Assembly: GCF_900110885.1 (NCBI RefSeq)
Contig: NZ_FOFJ01000001.1
Location: 1-64,000 of the forward strand
DNA from: Azotobacter beijerinckii
GTDB taxonomy: Bacteria; Pseudomonadota; Gammaproteobacteria; Pseudomonadales; Pseudomonadaceae
DNA: 64,000 nucleotides
Direction: 5' to 3'
The translations under genes and the position numbers were made by a program. The notes under the pieces are model-generated. The model had not been told where the DNA came from and did no database searches. It saw only the letters and a list, made by a program, of their open reading frames with translations. Shown piece after piece: positions 30,884-42,587 of this stretch. How positions within the stretch are numbered: position 1 is the stretch's first letter; every line of letters starts with the position of its first letter.

Positions 30884-33817
30884 ATGCCCAAAGGACTGAA
30901 ACCCGCCCTCGCCACCTTGGCAATCGCACCTGCCCTCTACAGCCTGCTTGGCTTCCTTGTTCTCCCCGGCGTCGCCCTGCAGGCGATCAACCGGCAACTG
31001 CCCCGCTTCGTCACCCAACCGGCCAGGCTCGAACGTCTGGAGTTCAATCCCTTTACCCTGGAACTGACCCTGCACCGGCTGCGCCTCGGCGAGGCGGGCA
31101 GCGAGCAGCTAGCTTTCGAACGCCTGTACGGCAAGCTGCACTGGGACAGCCTGTGGCGCAATCACCTGCACCTTGCCGAGGTGCGTCTGGAACGCCCGCA
31201 GGTGGCCGTGCTGTTCGACCAGCAGGGCGGGCTCAACCTCGCCCGTCTGTTCAAGCTCCCGGCGTCCGCCCCTGCGAGGAAGGAAGGGCCTGCCGGAGCC
31301 CCCTTTCCGCTACACCTCGACCGCTTCCTGCTGAGCGGCGGCCAGGTGCATTTCCAGGACCGGCGGCCGAGCGAGCCGGTCGAGGTTCGCTACGACGCCC
31401 TTAACCTCGACGTGCATCATCTCGGCACCCTGTCGAACGACACCGCCGAGCTGAGCCTGCAGGCCAGCGGCAAGCAGGTCGGACGGATCGCCTGGAGCGG
31501 ACAACTCAGTCTGGTGCCGCTGCGCTCCAGCGGCAAGCTGGGCATCGACCAGACCGGCCTGCGCCCCTGGTGGCCCTACGTGCGGGATGCTGCGCCCCTG
31601 GTGCTGGAAGACGGTACGCTCAGCCTGAGCAGCGACTACCGGCTGGAGCTGACGGACAGCCTCCGGCTGCAACTGCAGAACGCCGCCCTCAAGCTCGCTC
31701 CATTCGCCCTCGCGGCACCGGACGGACGGCCCCTGGCGCGCCTGCAGAGCCTGGAACTCGGCCAGGCTTCGCTGGACCTGGCCAAACGCCAGGTCTCGAT
31801 CGGCCAGCTGCAGGGCCAGGGACTGGAAACCTGGGCGGCCCGCGAGGCCGACGGCACGCTGGACTGGCAGAAACTCTTCGCCCCCCGCAGCGCCGGACAA
31901 CCGCCGGGCGGCCGTGCCGGCGATGCGCAGGCCCAAAAGCCCGATAAACCCGACAAAGCATCCGGCAAGTCCTGGCAGATCCTGCTGGCGGATGCCTGGC
32001 TGCGCGGCAGCCGGCTGCATCTGGTCGACCGAGTGCCGACGCAGAACGTGGAGTTGCAGATCGGCCCGCTGGACCTGGCCCTGCGCGACTTCGACAGCCT
32101 CGGCCAGACCCCCTTCCACCTCGAACTGAACAGCGGCATCGGCCGGCAAGGACGGCTCGAAGCCGCCGGCCAGGTGCGCCTGAGCCCGCTTGCCGCACAA
32201 CTGCAGATCGACAGCCGCGACCTGGACCTGCGCCCGGCGCAGGCCTACATCGCCCCCTTCATCCGCCTGGAACTACGCAGCGGGCAACTCGACAGCAGCC
32301 TGAAGATCGACCTGAAGGACGGCGAACGGCTGGCCCTGCAGGCCGACGGCCGCGCCGCCGTCAAACAGCTGCACACCCTCGATACCCTGAAGAACCGCGA
32401 CTTCGTCAAGTGGCGACAGCTGACCCTCGAGAACCTCAGCTACCGTCATGGCGAACGGCTTGACATCGAGCGTATCGTGCTCGAACAGCCCTATGCCCGC
32501 TTCATCGTCAACGAGAACCTGAGCACCAACGTCAGCGAACTGCTGATCGCCCAAAAGCAAAACCCGCCAGCACAGGCGCCGCACAGCCGCGCGACGAAGC
32601 AACCGCCCGCACAGCCGCTGGGCATCCAGGTCGGCGCGGTGGAGATCAAAGACGGTTCGGCCAACTTCGCCGACTTCAGCCTGAAGCCCAACTTCGCTAC
32701 CACCATCCAGCAGCTCAACGGGCGCATCGGCAGCCTGGACAACCGCCAGCCGAAGCCGGCCACGGTGGACGTCAAGGGCCGGGTGGACCGCTACGCACCG
32801 GTCAGCATCAAGGGCAGCCTGAACCCCTTCGATCCGCTCGAAAGCCTGGATATCGCGACCCGCTTCCAGCACGTCGAGCTGACCACCCTCACCCCCTACT
32901 CCGGCAAGTTCGCCGGCTACCGCATCCGCAAGGGACGGCTCAACCTAGACCTGCACTACCGCATCGAGAAGGGTCAGCTGAATGCCGAGAACAGCCTGGT
33001 TCTGGAGCAGCTGCAACTGGGCGAGCGCGTCGACAGTCCGGACGCGGTGGACCTGCCGATCCGCCTGGCAGTGGCCCTACTGAAGGACAGCCAGGGGCGG
33101 ATTGCCATCGACCTGCCGGTCAAAGGCAACCTGAACAACCCAGAATTCAGGGTCATGCCCATCGTCTGGCAGACCCTGCGCAACCTGGTGATGCGCACGG
33201 CACAGGCGCCGTTCAAGTTCATTGCCGGGCTGCTCGACAGCGGCGAGGCCGATCTCAGCCAGGTCGAGTTCAGTCCGGGTAGCAGCGCACTGGATACCAC
33301 CGCACAGCGCAACCTGGATATCCTCGGCAAGGCCCTGAAGGAACGGCCGCAGTTGCGCCTGGAAGTCGAAGGCATGAGCGCCCAAGCCAGCGACGGCCCC
33401 CTGCTGGCTGAGCAGCGCCTGGAGCGCGAATACCGGAACGGCTACTACCGCCTCCTGCAAGAGCGGGGCGAGCGCGTGCCGGCCAGCGCCGAGGGACTGA
33501 AGGTTCCCGAGGAAGAGAAAGGGCCGCTGCTGGAAGGCATCTACCGCAGCCGCCTGAAGCATCAGCCGCCGGCGGAATGGAGTGGGTTGGACCAGGCGCT
33601 TCGCGCCGCCAGGCTGCGCGAAGCCGTGCTGGCTTCCTGGGATGACAGCATGCTGCTGCTCCGCCAACTGGCCCAAGCGCGCGCCGCCAGCATCAAGGCC
33701 TACCTGGTCGAGCGGGGCGGCCTGGACGACCAGCGCATCTACCAGATGGATGTCAGCGTCAGCGAGGCGCCGGCCGGCGCGCGCGTCGGCGTCCCGCTGC
33801 AACTGGCCAGCGAATAG
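30884..33817 (+). CDS. DUF748 / AsmA-like envelope protein
   Basis: 977-aa protein of the DUF748 family, related to AsmA-like proteins thought to bridge the envelope; exact role unknown. One N-terminal membrane helix (about 8-28) is followed by a large, mostly beta, periplasmic region with repeated LxLxx-type strands, a Lys/Asp/Pro-rich insertion (about 345-365), and a C-terminal part with VEFSPGSSALDTTAQRNL resembling OmpA-like domains. The start MPKGLKPAL is chosen over a TTG eight codons upstream; neither has a strong ribosome site. It ends at a bidirectional terminator. Confidence 0.82.
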   Translation: MPKGLKPALATLAIAPALYSLLGFLVLPGVALQAINRQLPRFVTQPARLERLEFNPFTLELTLHRLRLGEAGSEQLAFERLYGKLHWDSLWRNHLHLAEVRLERPQVAVLFDQQGGLNLARLFKLPASAPARKEGPAGAPFPLHLDRFLLSGGQVHFQDRRPSEPVEVRYDALNLDVHHLGTLSNDTAELSLQASGKQVGRIAWSGQLSLVPLRSSGKLGIDQTGLRPWWPYVRDAAPLVLEDGTLSLSSDYRLELTDSLRLQLQNAALKLAPFALAAPDGRPLARLQSLELGQASLDLAKRQVSIGQLQGQGLETWAAREADGTLDWQKLFAPRSAGQPPGGRAGDAQAQKPDKPDKASGKSWQILLADAWLRGSRLHLVDRVPTQNVELQIGPLDLALRDFDSLGQTPFHLELNSGIGRQGRLEAAGQVRLSPLAAQLQIDSRDLDLRPAQAYIAPFIRLELRSGQLDSSLKIDLKDGERLALQADGRAAVKQLHTLDTLKNRDFVKWRQLTLENLSYRHGERLDIERIVLEQPYARFIVNENLSTNVSELLIAQKQNPPAQAPHSRATKQPPAQPLGIQVGAVEIKDGSANFADFSLKPNFATTIQQLNGRIGSLDNRQPKPATVDVKGRVDRYAPVSIKGSLNPFDPLESLDIATRFQHVELTTLTPYSGKFAGYRIRKGRLNLDLHYRIEKGQLNAENSLVLEQLQLGERVDSPDAVDLPIRLAVALLKDSQGRIAIDLPVKGNLNNPEFRVMPIVWQTLRNLVMRTAQAPFKFIAGLLDSGEADLSQVEFSPGSSALDTTAQRNLDILGKALKERPQLRLEVEGMSAQASDGPLLAEQRLEREYRNGYYRLLQERGERVPASAEGLKVPEEEKGPLLEGIYRSRLKHQPPAEWSGLDQALRAARLREAVLASWDDSMLLLRQLAQARAASIKAYLVERGGLDDQRIYQMDVSVSEAPAGARVGVPLQLASE

Positions 33818-33888
33818 CCAAGCCGGTGAGCCTTCGGCGACGGGGGCTTCCATTATGAGCGGGACGGGCGATCCCGTGCCCAAACGAA

Positions 33889-33910
33889 AGAGGGCCCCGC
33901 AGGGCCCTCT
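33889..33910. terminator. Bidirectional terminator between the DUF748 gene and pnp
   Basis: Stem AGAGGGCCC/GGGCCCTCT with loop CGCA. It is followed by CCTTT on the plus strand and TTCGTTT on the minus strand, suiting the two converging genes. Confidence 0.8.
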
Positions 33911-33935
33911 CCTTTACCAGCCGGATATTTCGGCG

Positions 33936-36044
33936 TCAGACGCCGGAAGCCTCGGCGGCGGCGACGTCCTTGATCGACAGCTTGATGCGGCCGCGATTAT
34001 CCACGTCGAGCACCAGCACTTTCACTTCCTGGCCTTCCTTGAGCACATCGGTGACCTTCTCGATGCGCTGGTCGCTGATCTGCGAGATGTGCACCAGACC
34101 GTCCTTGCCCGGCAGGATGTTGACGAAGGCGCCGAAGTCGACGATGCGCTCGACCTTGCCGACGTAGATCTTGCCGATCTCGGCTTCCGCCGTGATGCCC
34201 AGCACGCGCTGCTTGGCGGCCTCGGCGGCCTCCTTGGTCTCGCCGAAGATCTTGATCGAGCCGTCGTCCTCGATATCGATCGAGGCCTTGGTCTCCTCGC
34301 AGATGGCGCGGATGGTGGCGCCGCCCTTGCCGATCACGTCGCGAATCTTGTCTTGGTCGATCTTCATCGCCAGCATGGTCGGGGCGTTGGCCGACAGTTC
34401 GCTGCGCGACTGGGCGATCACCTCGCTCATCTGGCCGAGGATGTTCAGGCGGGCTTCCAGCGCCTGGTTCAGGGCGATCTCCATGATCTCCTCGGTGATG
34501 CCCTGGATCTTGATGTCCATCTGCAGCGCAGTGACGCCCTTGGCGGTACCGGCCACCTTGAAGTCCATGTCGCCCAGGTGGTCCTCGTCGCCGAGGATGT
34601 CGGTCAGCACGGCGAACTTCTCGCCTTCCTTGACCAGACCCATGGCGATACCAGCCACCGGCGCCTTCATCGGCACGCCGGCATCCATCAGCGCCAGGGA
34701 GGCGCCGCAGACCGACGCCATGGAGCTGGAACCGTTGGACTCGGTGATTTCCGAGACCACGCGCACGGTGTAGGGAAACTCGTCGCCCTTCGGCAGCATG
34801 GCCTGCACGCCGCGGCGGGCCAGACGACCGTGGCCGATCTCGCGACGGCCGGCACTGCCCATACGGCCGCACTCGCCCACCGAGAACGGCGGGAAGTTGT
34901 AGTGCAGCATGAAGCTGTCCTTGCGCTCGCCTTCCAAAGTGTCGAGCACCTGGGCATCGCGCGCGGTACCCAGGGTGGCCACCACCAGCGCCTGGGTCTC
35001 ACCACGGGTGAAGAGGGCCGAACCGTGGGTCTTCGGCAACACGCCGACCTCGATCTTCAGCGGGCGCACGGTGCGGTTGTCGCGACCGTCGATGCGCGGC
35101 TTGCCGTCGACGATGTTCTCGCGCACGGTGCGGTATTCGATCAGGCCGAAGGCATCCTTGACCTCGCCGACGGATGGCTGGCCTTCGGCTTCACCGGCCA
35201 GGCTAGCCACAGTCTGGGCGCGCAGCTCGTCGAGGCGGTTGTAGCGCTCCTGCTTGACGGTGATGGTATAGGCCTGCGAGATCGCCTCGCCGAACCCGGC
35301 GCGAATGGCCTCGAGCAACGCGCTCGGCTCGGTCGGCGGCGCCCAGTTCCAAGCCGGATGGGCAGCCTCGGCGGCAAATTCCTTGATCGCCCGGATCACC
35401 GCCTGGAACTCCTCGTGGGCGTACAGCACGGCGCCCAGCATCTGATCCTCGGTCAGCTCCTCGGCTTCGGACTCGACCATCAGCACGGCGGATTCGGTAC
35501 CGGCCACCACCATGTCCAGGCGGGAGGCCTTGAGTTGCTCGTAGGTGGGGTTCAGCAGGTAGCCGGTCTCCTCGTGGTAGCCCACGCGGGCGGCGCCGAT
35601 CGGGCCGTTGAAGGGAATCCCGGAGACTGCCAGGGCAGCAGAGGTGCCGATCATCGAAGCGATGTCCGGATCAGTCTTCTTGCTGGTGGAAAGCACGGTG
35701 CAGATCACCTGCACCTCGTTCATGAAGCCTTCCGGAAACAGCGGGCGGATCGGCCGATCGATCAGGCGCGAGGTCAGGGTTTCCTTCTCGCTCGGACGGC
35801 CTTCGCGCTTGAAGAAGCCACCCGGAATGCGGCCGGCGGCATAGGTCTTCTCTTGATAGTGCACGGACAGCGGGAAGAAACCCTTGCCCGGATCGGCCTG
35901 CTTGGCGCCGACCACGGTGACCAGTACGGTCACGTCCTCGTCGACGGTGACCAATACGGCGCCGGAGGCCTGGCGGGCGATGCGGCCGGTTTCCAGGGTG
36001 ACGGTCGACTGGCCGAACTGGAATGTCTTGATAACCGGATTCAC
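33936..36044 (-). CDS. pnp: Polyribonucleotide nucleotidyltransferase (PNPase)
   Basis: 3'-5' phosphorolytic exoribonuclease and degradosome component. The 702-aa protein has two RNase PH domains (about 1-215 and 310-545) joined by a helical domain, a KH domain with GKGG (about 565), and an S1 domain with [18 protein letters not shown] (about 620-690). Start is GTG (MNPVIKTFQ), with AAGGA 8 nt upstream. It follows rpsO on the same strand, the classic order, with a palindromic repeat in the gap. Confidence 0.96.
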   Translation of the reverse strand: MNPVIKTFQFGQSTVTLETGRIARQASGAVLVTVDEDVTVLVTVVGAKQADPGKGFFPLSVHYQEKTYAAGRIPGGFFKREGRPSEKETLTSRLIDRPIRPLFPEGFMNEVQVICTVLSTSKKTDPDIASMIGTSAALAVSGIPFNGPIGAARVGYHEETGYLLNPTYEQLKASRLDMVVAGTESAVLMVESEAEELTEDQMLGAVLYAHEEFQAVIRAIKEFAAEAAHPAWNWAPPTEPSALLEAIRAGFGEAISQAYTITVKQERYNRLDELRAQTVASLAGEAEGQPSVGEVKDAFGLIEYRTVRENIVDGKPRIDGRDNRTVRPLKIEVGVLPKTHGSALFTRGETQALVVATLGTARDAQVLDTLEGERKDSFMLHYNFPPFSVGECGRMGSAGRREIGHGRLARRGVQAMLPKGDEFPYTVRVVSEITESNGSSSMASVCGASLALMDAGVPMKAPVAGIAMGLVKEGEKFAVLTDILGDEDHLGDMDFKVAGTAKGVTALQMDIKIQGITEEIMEIALNQALEARLNILGQMSEVIAQSRSELSANAPTMLAMKIDQDKIRDVIGKGGATIRAICEETKASIDIEDDGSIKIFGETKEAAEAAKQRVLGITAEAEIGKIYVGKVERIVDFGAFVNILPGKDGLVHISQISDQRIEKVTDVLKEGQEVKVLVLDVDNRGRIKLSIKDVAAAEASGV

Positions 36045-36125
36045 GGTATTTTCCTTCTCTTTGTTGCTCGGGGGAAATCCTCAGGAAGGCGGGAGTCGGA
36101 CCCGGAGGGCTTCCTGAAAAGGGGG

Positions 36126-36189
36126 AAGCTGAAAGCAAAAGGCTGGAAGCAAGCACGATGTCTCACTTCCAGCCTCCCGCTTCCAGCTT
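36126..36189. repeat. Nested palindromic repeat, copy 1 (rpsO-pnp gap)
   Basis: Outer arms AAGCTGAAAGC (36126-36136) and GCTTCCAGCTT (36179-36189) enclose inner arms GGCTGGAAG (36141-36149) and CTTCCAGCC (36166-36174). A related element lies at 37894-37949. The transcript could fold into a long hairpin between rpsO and pnp, where E. coli has an RNase III site and terminator. Confidence 0.7.
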
Positions 36190-36199
36190 GGCGCGCGCC

Positions 36200-36469
36200 T
36201 TAGCGACGCAGCCCCAGGCGACCGATCAGGGCGCTGTAACGAGTGGTGTCCTTACCCTTCAGGTAGTCCAGCAGCTTGCGGCGCTGGTTGACCATGCGGA
36301 TCAGGCCACGACGGGAGTGGTGGTCCTTGCCGTTGGCCTTGAAGTGATCCTGCAGCTTGTTGATGTTGAAGGTCAGCAGGGCAACCTGCACTTCCGGGGA
36401 ACCGGTATCGCCTTCAGCTTGCTTGTACTCGTTGACGATCTGGGCTTTTTCTTCGACGCTCAGTGCCAT
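36200..36469 (-). CDS. rpsO: 30S ribosomal protein S15
   Basis: Primary 16S rRNA-binding protein of the small-subunit platform. The 89-aa all-helical protein has the S15 signature (about 39-69) including [26 protein letters not shown] lies 7 nt before the ATG. It lies between truB and pnp on the minus strand, as in most gammaproteobacteria. The leader is about 90 nt long. Confidence 0.97.
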   Translation of the reverse strand: MALSVEEKAQIVNEYKQAEGDTGSPEVQVALLTFNINKLQDHFKANGKDHHSRRGLIRMVNQRRKLLDYLKGKDTTRYSALIGRLGLRR

Positions 36470-36559
36470 GATGGGCTCCTAGAGTGAACAGGCCGGGACA
36501 TCTCCCGTGTTGAGTAGAAAAGGAATGACCGTGCCTGCCGACAGCCACCCTCGCATCGG

Positions 36560-37477
36560 TCATTCCGACCGAATCAGTCGACGCGGCGCGATGCGCCCGT
36601 CGTCGCTCACTTCACCGATACCGATGAAGCGGCCCGTGTGATCCTGCACCCGTACCATGCCGAACCTCGGCGCTTCGGGTGCACGCACCGGCTGCCCGTG
36701 CAGCCAGTAGTAGCTGCTGTGTTCAGAGAGCTGCAGCACGGGCCAGTGCTCCAGGCCGCTGTCCGACGGCAGCAAGAAGCGGTCCAGCGCCGCATTGCCA
36801 CCTTCGGCGTGGGCCTGCTCCAGGGCTTCGAGGCTAACCGTCTGGGCCAAGCCGAAGGGACCGGCCTGGGTCCGGCGCAACTCCGCGACATGCGCCCCGA
36901 CCCCGAGCCGCTGGCCAATGTCCTCGACCAGGGAACGAATATAGGTGCCCTTGCTACAGGCCACCGCCAGCCGTGCGAACGGCGGCTCGAAAGCCAACAA
37001 ATCCAGGCGCGCAATAGTAACAGAACGCGCCTCGCGCTCCACTACCTCACCGGCCCTGGCCAGCTTGTAGAGGGGCTGCCCGTCGCGCTTGAGTGCCGAG
37101 TACATGGGCGGAACCTGGCTGATCTCACCACGGAAGTCGGCCAGCACCGCCTCTAGCACATCGCGCTCCAACCGCACATCGCGCCGTTCGAGCACCTCGC
37201 CCTCGGCATCCCCGGTGGTGGTAGTCACCCCGAGATGCATCAGGGTTTCGTAGCCCTTGTCGGCCTCCAGCAGGTATTGGGAAAACTTGGTCGCCTCGCC
37301 GAAGCACAGCGGCAACACGCCGGTGGCCAGCGGATCAAGACTACCGGTATGCCCAGCCTTCTCCGCATTCAGCAGCCAACGAACCTTCTGCAACGCGGCG
37401 TTGGAGGTCAGTTCGCGAGGTTTGTCGAGTATCAGGATGCCGTCGACCTTGCGGCGGATACGTTTGACCTGAGCCAC
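36560..37477 (-). CDS. truB: tRNA pseudouridine(55) synthase
   Basis: Makes pseudouridine 55 in the T-loop of tRNAs. The 305-aa protein has catalytic Asp48 in GSLDPLATG and a C-terminal PUA-like domain. The start codon is GTG (VAQVKRIRR), 3 bp after the rbfA stop with GGAG 6 nt upstream, so it is coupled to rbfA. The order is infB-rbfA-truB-rpsO. Confidence 0.95.
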   Translation of the reverse strand: MAQVKRIRRKVDGILILDKPRELTSNAALQKVRWLLNAEKAGHTGSLDPLATGVLPLCFGEATKFSQYLLEADKGYETLMHLGVTTTTGDAEGEVLERRDVRLERDVLEAVLADFRGEISQVPPMYSALKRDGQPLYKLARAGEVVEREARSVTIARLDLLAFEPPFARLAVACSKGTYIRSLVEDIGQRLGVGAHVAELRRTQAGPFGLAQTVSLEALEQAHAEGGNAALDRFLLPSDSGLEHWPVLQLSEHSSYYWLHGQPVRAPEAPRFGMVRVQDHTGRFIGIGEVSDDGRIAPRRLIRSE

Positions 37478-37480
37478 GCC

Positions 37481-37870
37481 TCACTCCTCATCCTTGCCGG
37501 GATGCAGACGGTCTTCGGCCACCGCACGCTCGATCAGCGCGGACAGCTCGACACCCCGACGAATGCTCACGTCGTAGGTGAAATGCAACTGCGGCACAGT
37601 GCGCAGCTTCATCGACCTGCCCAGCTGCATGCGCAGGAAGCCGGCCGCCTCATTAAGGATCTCAAGGTTCCGCTTGATTTCCTCGGCGCTGTCTTCCTTG
37701 CCCATGACGGTGATGAACACCTTGGCATGAGACAGATCGCGAGCGACCTCGACAGCGGTAATGGTGACCATGCCGAGGCGCGGGTCCTTGATCTCGCGCT
37801 GGATCAGCAGGGACAGCTCGCGCTGCATCTGATCGCCAATGCGCTGGGTGCGACTATAATCTTTGGCCAT
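37481..37870 (-). CDS. rbfA: Ribosome-binding factor A
   Basis: 30S maturation and cold-shock factor that acts on the 5' end of 16S rRNA. The 129-aa KH-like protein includes the conserved [16 protein letters not shown] (about 27-42). Start [12 protein letters not shown]. It is separated from infB by 95 bp holding a palindromic repeat, and truB follows after 3 bp. Confidence 0.95.
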   Translation of the reverse strand: MAKDYSRTQRIGDQMQRELSLLIQREIKDPRLGMVTITAVEVARDLSHAKVFITVMGKEDSAEEIKRNLEILNEAAGFLRMQLGRSMKLRTVPQLHFTYDVSIRRGVELSALIERAVAEDRLHPGKDEE

Positions 37871-37893
37871 ATTTCGCTTCTCTCATAAGCCAA

Positions 37894-37949
37894 AAGCTGG
37901 AAGCCGAAAACCGGAAGCCTTCTGGCCTCCAGCTTCATGCTTCCAGCTT
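37894..37949. repeat. Nested palindromic repeat, copy 2 (infB-rbfA gap)
   Basis: Arms AAGCTGGAAGC (37894-37904) and GCTTCCAGCTT (37939-37949) with CCGGAAGCC (37911-37919) and GGCCTCCAG (37924-37932) inside. Same arm sequence as the element at 36126-36189, pointing to a dispersed REP-type family. Confidence 0.7.
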
Positions 37950-37965
37950 CGTGCTTGTGCGCGCG

Positions 37966-40467
37966 TCAGAGCGAGCGCGCCACCTGGACCTTCTCGAACA
38001 CTTCGATCTTGTCGCCGACTCTGACGTCGTTGTAGCTCTTCACGCCGATACCGCACTCCATGCCGGCCCGCACTTCGGACACATCGTCCTTGAAGCGGCG
38101 CAGAGACTCCAGTTCGCCCTCGAAGATCACCACGTCGTCGCGCAGTACGCGGATCGGGCGGTTGCGATGGACATTGCCCTCGACCACCATGCAGCCAGCG
38201 ATAGCGCCAAACTTCGGCGAACGGAACACGTCGCGCACCTCGGCGATGCCCAGGATGTTTTCCCTCACCTCACTGCCCAGCATGCCAGACAGCGCCTTCT
38301 TGACGTCCTCAATGATGTCGTAGATGACGTTGTAGTAGCGCAGGTCCAGACCTTCCTGCTCGACGATCTTGCGCGCACCGGCGTCGGCACGCACGTTGAA
38401 GCCGAACAGCACGGCATTGGAAGCCAATGCCAAGTTGGCATCGCTCTCGGTGATGCCACCGACACCACCGCCGACTACGCGCACCTGCACTTCTTCGTTG
38501 CCCAGGTCGCCCAAGGCGCCCTGCAGGGCCTCCAGCGAGCCGCGCACGTCGGTCTTGAGAACGACGTTGAGAGTCTTCTTCTCGTCCTGACCCATGGTTT
38601 CGAAGATATTTTCCAGCTTGCCGGCATGCGCGCGGGCCAGCTTGACCTCGCGGAACTTGCCTTGGCGGAACAGGGCGACTTCGCGCACCTTCTTCTCGTC
38701 GGCGATCACCGTCAGCTCGTCGCCGGCGTCTGGCGTACCATCCAGGCCGAGGATCTCGACCGGAATCGACGGACCGGCCTCCTTGATCGACTGACCGTTC
38801 TCGTCGAGCATGGCTCGCACGCGGCCATAGTTGACACCGACCAGCACCATGTCGCCCTGGCGCAGGGTACCGTCCTGCACCAGCACCGTGGCCACTGGGC
38901 CACGCCCCTTGTCCAGGCGCGACTCGATCACCACACCGCGCCCCGGAGCGCTCGGCGTAGCGGTCAGTTCGAGCACTTCGGCCTGCAGCAGCACCGCCTC
39001 CAGCAGCTCATCGATACCGGTACCGACCTTTGCCGAAACCGGGACGAACTGGGTGGTGCCCCCCCACTCTTCTGGGATCACGTCACGCGCGGCCAAGTCG
39101 TTCTTGATCCGGTCCAGGTCGGCTGCCGGCTTGTCGATCTTGTTGACCGCCACGACGATCGGCACGCCAGCTGCCTTGGCATGCTGGATGGCCTCCTCGG
39201 TCTGCGGCATCACACCGTCATCGGCCGCCACCACCAGGATGACGATGTCGGTGGCCTTGGCACCACGGGCACGCATTGCGGTAAACGCAGCATGGCCGGG
39301 GGTATCGAGGAAGGTAACCATGCCACGGTCGGTTTCCACGTGGTAGGCACCGATGTGCTGGGTGATGCCACCCGCCTCGCCGGTCGCCACCTTGGTACGA
39401 CGGATATAGTCGAGCAGCGAGGTCTTGCCATGGTCGACGTGCCCCATGACGGTGACCACCGGTGCGCGCGACTTGGTCTCACCCTCGAACTTGAGGGACT
39501 CGGCCAGTTGCTCCTCCAAGGCGTTCTCGCTGACCAGCTTGACCTTGTGGCCCATCTCTTCGGCCACCAGTTGCGCAGTTTCCCGATCGAGCACCTGGTT
39601 GATGGTCACCGGGGTGCCCATCTTGAACATGAACTTGACCACCTCGGCGCCCTTGACCGACATCTGCCCGGCCAGATCGGCCACGGTGATGGTCTCGCCA
39701 ATGGTCACTTCGCGCACGATCGGCCCGGTCGGGCTCTGGAAACCATGCTGGTTGCGCTTCTTCAGCTTGGACTTGCCACCGCGGCCACCGCGGCGACCGA
39801 AGCCTCCGCCCTCTTCATCGACATTACGCACTGCCGCACGGGCAACCGGCGCCTTTTCCTTGACCGAGGGACGATGCTGGGCATTCTTACGCTCGCGACG
39901 CTCATCGTCGACGTTACGCACCTTCTCCTTCTCCACGCGGCGCGGCTCTTCCCGCTTGCGCTCTTCGGCAGCAGCCGGCGCAGGCACGATTTCGGCCGCT
40001 ATGCTCCGCGCCGGCTCCGGCGCAGCCGCGACAGCGGCAGCCTGCTCGGCCTGGCGCTGCACTTCCTGCTCGGCGGCACGGCGCTTGGCCTCCTCCTCCA
40101 CCTTCTGGCGAGCAGCAGCCTCTTCGGCAGCACGCTGCTCCTCCAGCTCGCGCTGCTTGTCGGCCTCAAGCTCGTCCGGGCTACGCTTGACATAAGTCTT
40201 CTTCTTGCGCACCTCGACGCTGATGGTCTTGCTACCGGCAACTCTCAAGGTAGTCGTGGTCTTGCGTTGCAAGGTGATCTTTCGCGGTTCCTCTAGCTTC
40301 ACGCCGTGGCTGCTCTTGAGGTGAGCCAACAGGGCCTGCTTTTCATTATCGGTCACTACCTGCTCGGCGCTGGTATGCGACAGGCCTGCCTCACGCATCT
40401 GCTGCAGCAGGCGCTCGACCGGTGTATCGACCACCAGGGCCAGTTCTTTCACCGTGACTTGCGTCAT
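37966..40467 (-). CDS. infB: Translation initiation factor IF-2
   Basis: GTPase that places fMet-tRNA on the 30S subunit. The 833-aa protein has an N-terminal IF2N domain, a long charged Lys/Glu/Arg-rich coiled region (about 85-240), then the G domain with G1 GHVDHGKTS (about 342), DTPGHAAF and NKID, then domains II, III and the fMet-binding C-terminal domain. Start [11 protein letters not shown]. An initiator tRNA gene lies upstream in the same operon region. It is 27 bp after nusA. Confidence 0.97.
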   Translation of the reverse strand: MTQVTVKELALVVDTPVERLLQQMREAGLSHTSAEQVVTDNEKQALLAHLKSSHGVKLEEPRKITLQRKTTTTLRVAGSKTISVEVRKKKTYVKRSPDELEADKQRELEEQRAAEEAAARQKVEEEAKRRAAEQEVQRQAEQAAAVAAAPEPARSIAAEIVPAPAAAEERKREEPRRVEKEKVRNVDDERRERKNAQHRPSVKEKAPVARAAVRNVDEEGGGFGRRGGRGGKSKLKKRNQHGFQSPTGPIVREVTIGETITVADLAGQMSVKGAEVVKFMFKMGTPVTINQVLDRETAQLVAEEMGHKVKLVSENALEEQLAESLKFEGETKSRAPVVTVMGHVDHGKTSLLDYIRRTKVATGEAGGITQHIGAYHVETDRGMVTFLDTPGHAAFTAMRARGAKATDIVILVVAADDGVMPQTEEAIQHAKAAGVPIVVAVNKIDKPAADLDRIKNDLAARDVIPEEWGGTTQFVPVSAKVGTGIDELLEAVLLQAEVLELTATPSAPGRGVVIESRLDKGRGPVATVLVQDGTLRQGDMVLVGVNYGRVRAMLDENGQSIKEAGPSIPVEILGLDGTPDAGDELTVIADEKKVREVALFRQGKFREVKLARAHAGKLENIFETMGQDEKKTLNVVLKTDVRGSLEALQGALGDLGNEEVQVRVVGGGVGGITESDANLALASNAVLFGFNVRADAGARKIVEQEGLDLRYYNVIYDIIEDVKKALSGMLGSEVRENILGIAEVRDVFRSPKFGAIAGCMVVEGNVHRNRPIRVLRDDVVIFEGELESLRRFKDDVSEVRAGMECGIGVKSYNDVRVGDKIEVFEKVQVARSL

Positions 40468-40494
40468 GCATCTCTCTCCTCAGGCCGCTAATAC

Positions 40495-41976
40495 TTACTC
40501 GAACCAGTGGGCTCGGGCGGCCATGATCAGCTTGCCGGCACGCTCTTCATCCATGCCGTCGATGTCGAGCAGGTCGTCAATCGACTGCTCGGCCAGGTCT
40601 TCGCGGGTAATCACTCCGCGCATCGCCAGCTCAACCGCCAGCTCCTTGTCCATGCCCTCGAGCGAGAGCAGGTCGTCGGCCGGATGGGCTTCCGCCAGCT
40701 TTTCTTCAGTCGCAATAGCCTTGGTCAGCAGGCGATCCTTGGCGCGTGCGCGCAATTCGTTGACGATTCCCTCGTCGAAACCATCGATGGCGAGCATCTC
40801 CTCCATCGGTACATAAGCAATCTCTTCCAGACTGGTGAAACCTTCCTCCACCAGCACCTGAGCCAACTCTTCGTCAACCTCCAGCTCCTCGACAAAGGAG
40901 CGCAGGATGCCGCCGGTCTCAGCCCGCTGCTTGGCCTGGATGTCTGCTTCGGTCATCACATTCAGGGTCCAGCCGGTCAGTTGGCTAGCCAGTCGCACGT
41001 TCTGCCCGCCGCGACCGATAGCCTGTGCCAGGTTATCGTCGGCGACGGCAACATCCATCGCGTGGGCGTCCTCATCGACGATGATCGCTGCCACTTCGGC
41101 CGGAGCCATGGCATTGATCACGAATTGGGCCGGATTGTCGTCCCACAGCACGATATCGACACGCTCACCACCCAGCTCGCCGGAAACGGCCTGCACACGC
41201 GAACCGCGCATGCCGATGCACGCGCCTTGGGGATCAATACGCTTATCCTTGGAGCGCACGGCAATCTTGGCGCGCGACCCCGGATCGCGGGAGGCAGCCT
41301 TCACCTCGATCAGCCCTTCAGCGATCTCCGGCACCTCGATGCGAAACAGCTCAATCAGCATGCCCGGCGCGGTACGCGAAAGGATCAACTGAGGGCCGCG
41401 GTTTTCCGGGCGAATCTCCTTCAGCAGGGCACGCACCCGTCCACCGACGCGGAAGGTCTCCCGCGGAATGATGTCCTCTCGCGCCAGCAGCGCTTCGGCA
41501 TTGTTGCCGAGATCGACGATGACATTGTCGCGGGTCACTTTCTTCACGGTGCCGGAAATGATCTCGCCCACGCGCTCGCGATAAGCATCCACCACCTGGG
41601 CACGCTCGGCCTCCCGCACCTTTTGCACGATCACTTGCTTGGCGGTCTGCGCAGCGATACGACCGAACTCGATGGATTCGATCTTTTCCTCGAGCACATC
41701 GCCCACGCTGGCATCAGGGTTTCGCTCTTTAGCCTCGTCGAGCGTCAACTCGGCAGCAGGGTTTTCCAGCAGATCATCCCCGACGACGGTCCAGCGACGG
41801 AAGGTGTCATACGCACCGCTCTGGCGATTGATCTGCACGCGTAGGTCGACTTCGTCCTCGTAGCGCTTCTTGGTGGCAGTGGCCAGCGCCAGCTCCAAGG
41901 CTTCGAAAATCACACCAGCCGGAACGCCCTTTTCGTTGGACACCGACTCAACTACTAGCAGTACTTCTTTGCTCAT
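40495..41976 (-). CDS. nusA: Transcription termination/antitermination protein NusA
   Basis: Binds RNA polymerase and modulates pausing, termination and rRNA antitermination. The 493-aa protein has an N-terminal polymerase-binding domain, S1 (about 135-200), two KH domains (about 230-345), and two C-terminal acidic repeats (about 365-490, [12 protein letters not shown] and [12 protein letters not shown]). Start [12 protein letters not shown]. Part of rimP-nusA-infB. Its targets include the boxA leader at the left end of the window. Confidence 0.97.
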   Translation of the reverse strand: MSKEVLLVVESVSNEKGVPAGVIFEALELALATATKKRYEDEVDLRVQINRQSGAYDTFRRWTVVGDDLLENPAAELTLDEAKERNPDASVGDVLEEKIESIEFGRIAAQTAKQVIVQKVREAERAQVVDAYRERVGEIISGTVKKVTRDNVIVDLGNNAEALLAREDIIPRETFRVGGRVRALLKEIRPENRGPQLILSRTAPGMLIELFRIEVPEIAEGLIEVKAASRDPGSRAKIAVRSKDKRIDPQGACIGMRGSRVQAVSGELGGERVDIVLWDDNPAQFVINAMAPAEVAAIIVDEDAHAMDVAVADDNLAQAIGRGGQNVRLASQLTGWTLNVMTEADIQAKQRAETGGILRSFVEELEVDEELAQVLVEEGFTSLEEIAYVPMEEMLAIDGFDEGIVNELRARAKDRLLTKAIATEEKLAEAHPADDLLSLEGMDKELAVELAMRGVITREDLAEQSIDDLLDIDGMDEERAGKLIMAARAHWFE

Positions 41977-42023
41977 CGTACGCTCGCCTTTCGCAATCCA
42001 TTGGGATCCGCGGGATCCGCGTC

Positions 42024-42482
42024 TCAGTCAAAACGGGGGATGATATTGGCTTTATCGATCAGATCGATCGGCAACAGGTATTCGTGGTCGTCCGCCAGCA
42101 CCACCACATCCTGATCCTCGACGCCACGCAGAAGCCCTTGGAAGTTGCGCCGCCCCTCGAAAGGGGAACGCAGCCGAATTTTCACCTGTTCACCGGCATT
42201 GCGGGCGAACTGGTCAAGGGTGAAGAGTGGCCGATCCATGCCTGGAGAGGAAACCTCGAGGGTGTACTCGTTGCTGATCGGGTCCTCCACATCGAGCACA
42301 CCGCTGATCTGGCGGCTCACCTTTTCGCAATCGTCGATGAGGACGCCATTGGCATGATCGATATAGACCCGCAGCAGCGAGTGTCGCCCCTGCGACAGGA
42401 ACTCGATGCCCCAACATTCATAGCCGAGCGCCTCGACTACCGGGGCCAGCAAGGCCTGCAACTGTTCTAGCTTGCTCGACAC
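42024..42482 (-). CDS. rimP: Ribosome maturation factor RimP
   Basis: Needed for 30S assembly. The 152-aa two-domain protein shows [18 protein letters not shown] and the [11 protein letters not shown] motif (about 84-94). Start is GTG (VSSKLEQLQ) with GAGGGG 6 nt upstream, which decides the start. It is the first gene of rimP-nusA-infB-rbfA-truB-rpsO. A hairpin followed by Ts sits just upstream (42510-42533). Confidence 0.95.
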   Translation of the reverse strand: MSSKLEQLQALLAPVVEALGYECWGIEFLSQGRHSLLRVYIDHANGVLIDDCEKVSRQISGVLDVEDPISNEYTLEVSSPGMDRPLFTLDQFARNAGEQVKIRLRSPFEGRRNFQGLLRGVEDQDVVVLADDHEYLLPIDLIDKANIIPRFD

Positions 42483-42509
42483 CTGAACCCCTCGCGCATG
42501 CTGTGCAAA

Positions 42510-42533
42510 TAAAAAATGGGCGAAACGCCCATT
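42510..42533 (-). terminator. Terminator or attenuator upstream of rimP
   Basis: On the minus strand stem AATGGGCG/CGCCCATT with loop TTT is followed by six Ts, 28 bp before the rimP GTG. Transcripts entering rimP must pass it, so it may be an attenuator of the nusA operon. Confidence 0.75.
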
Positions 42534-42587
42534 CCCTTAACTATTTTCGCCATGTGCGCCCGTTACCGGCGCTTGCCTCTACCTAGC

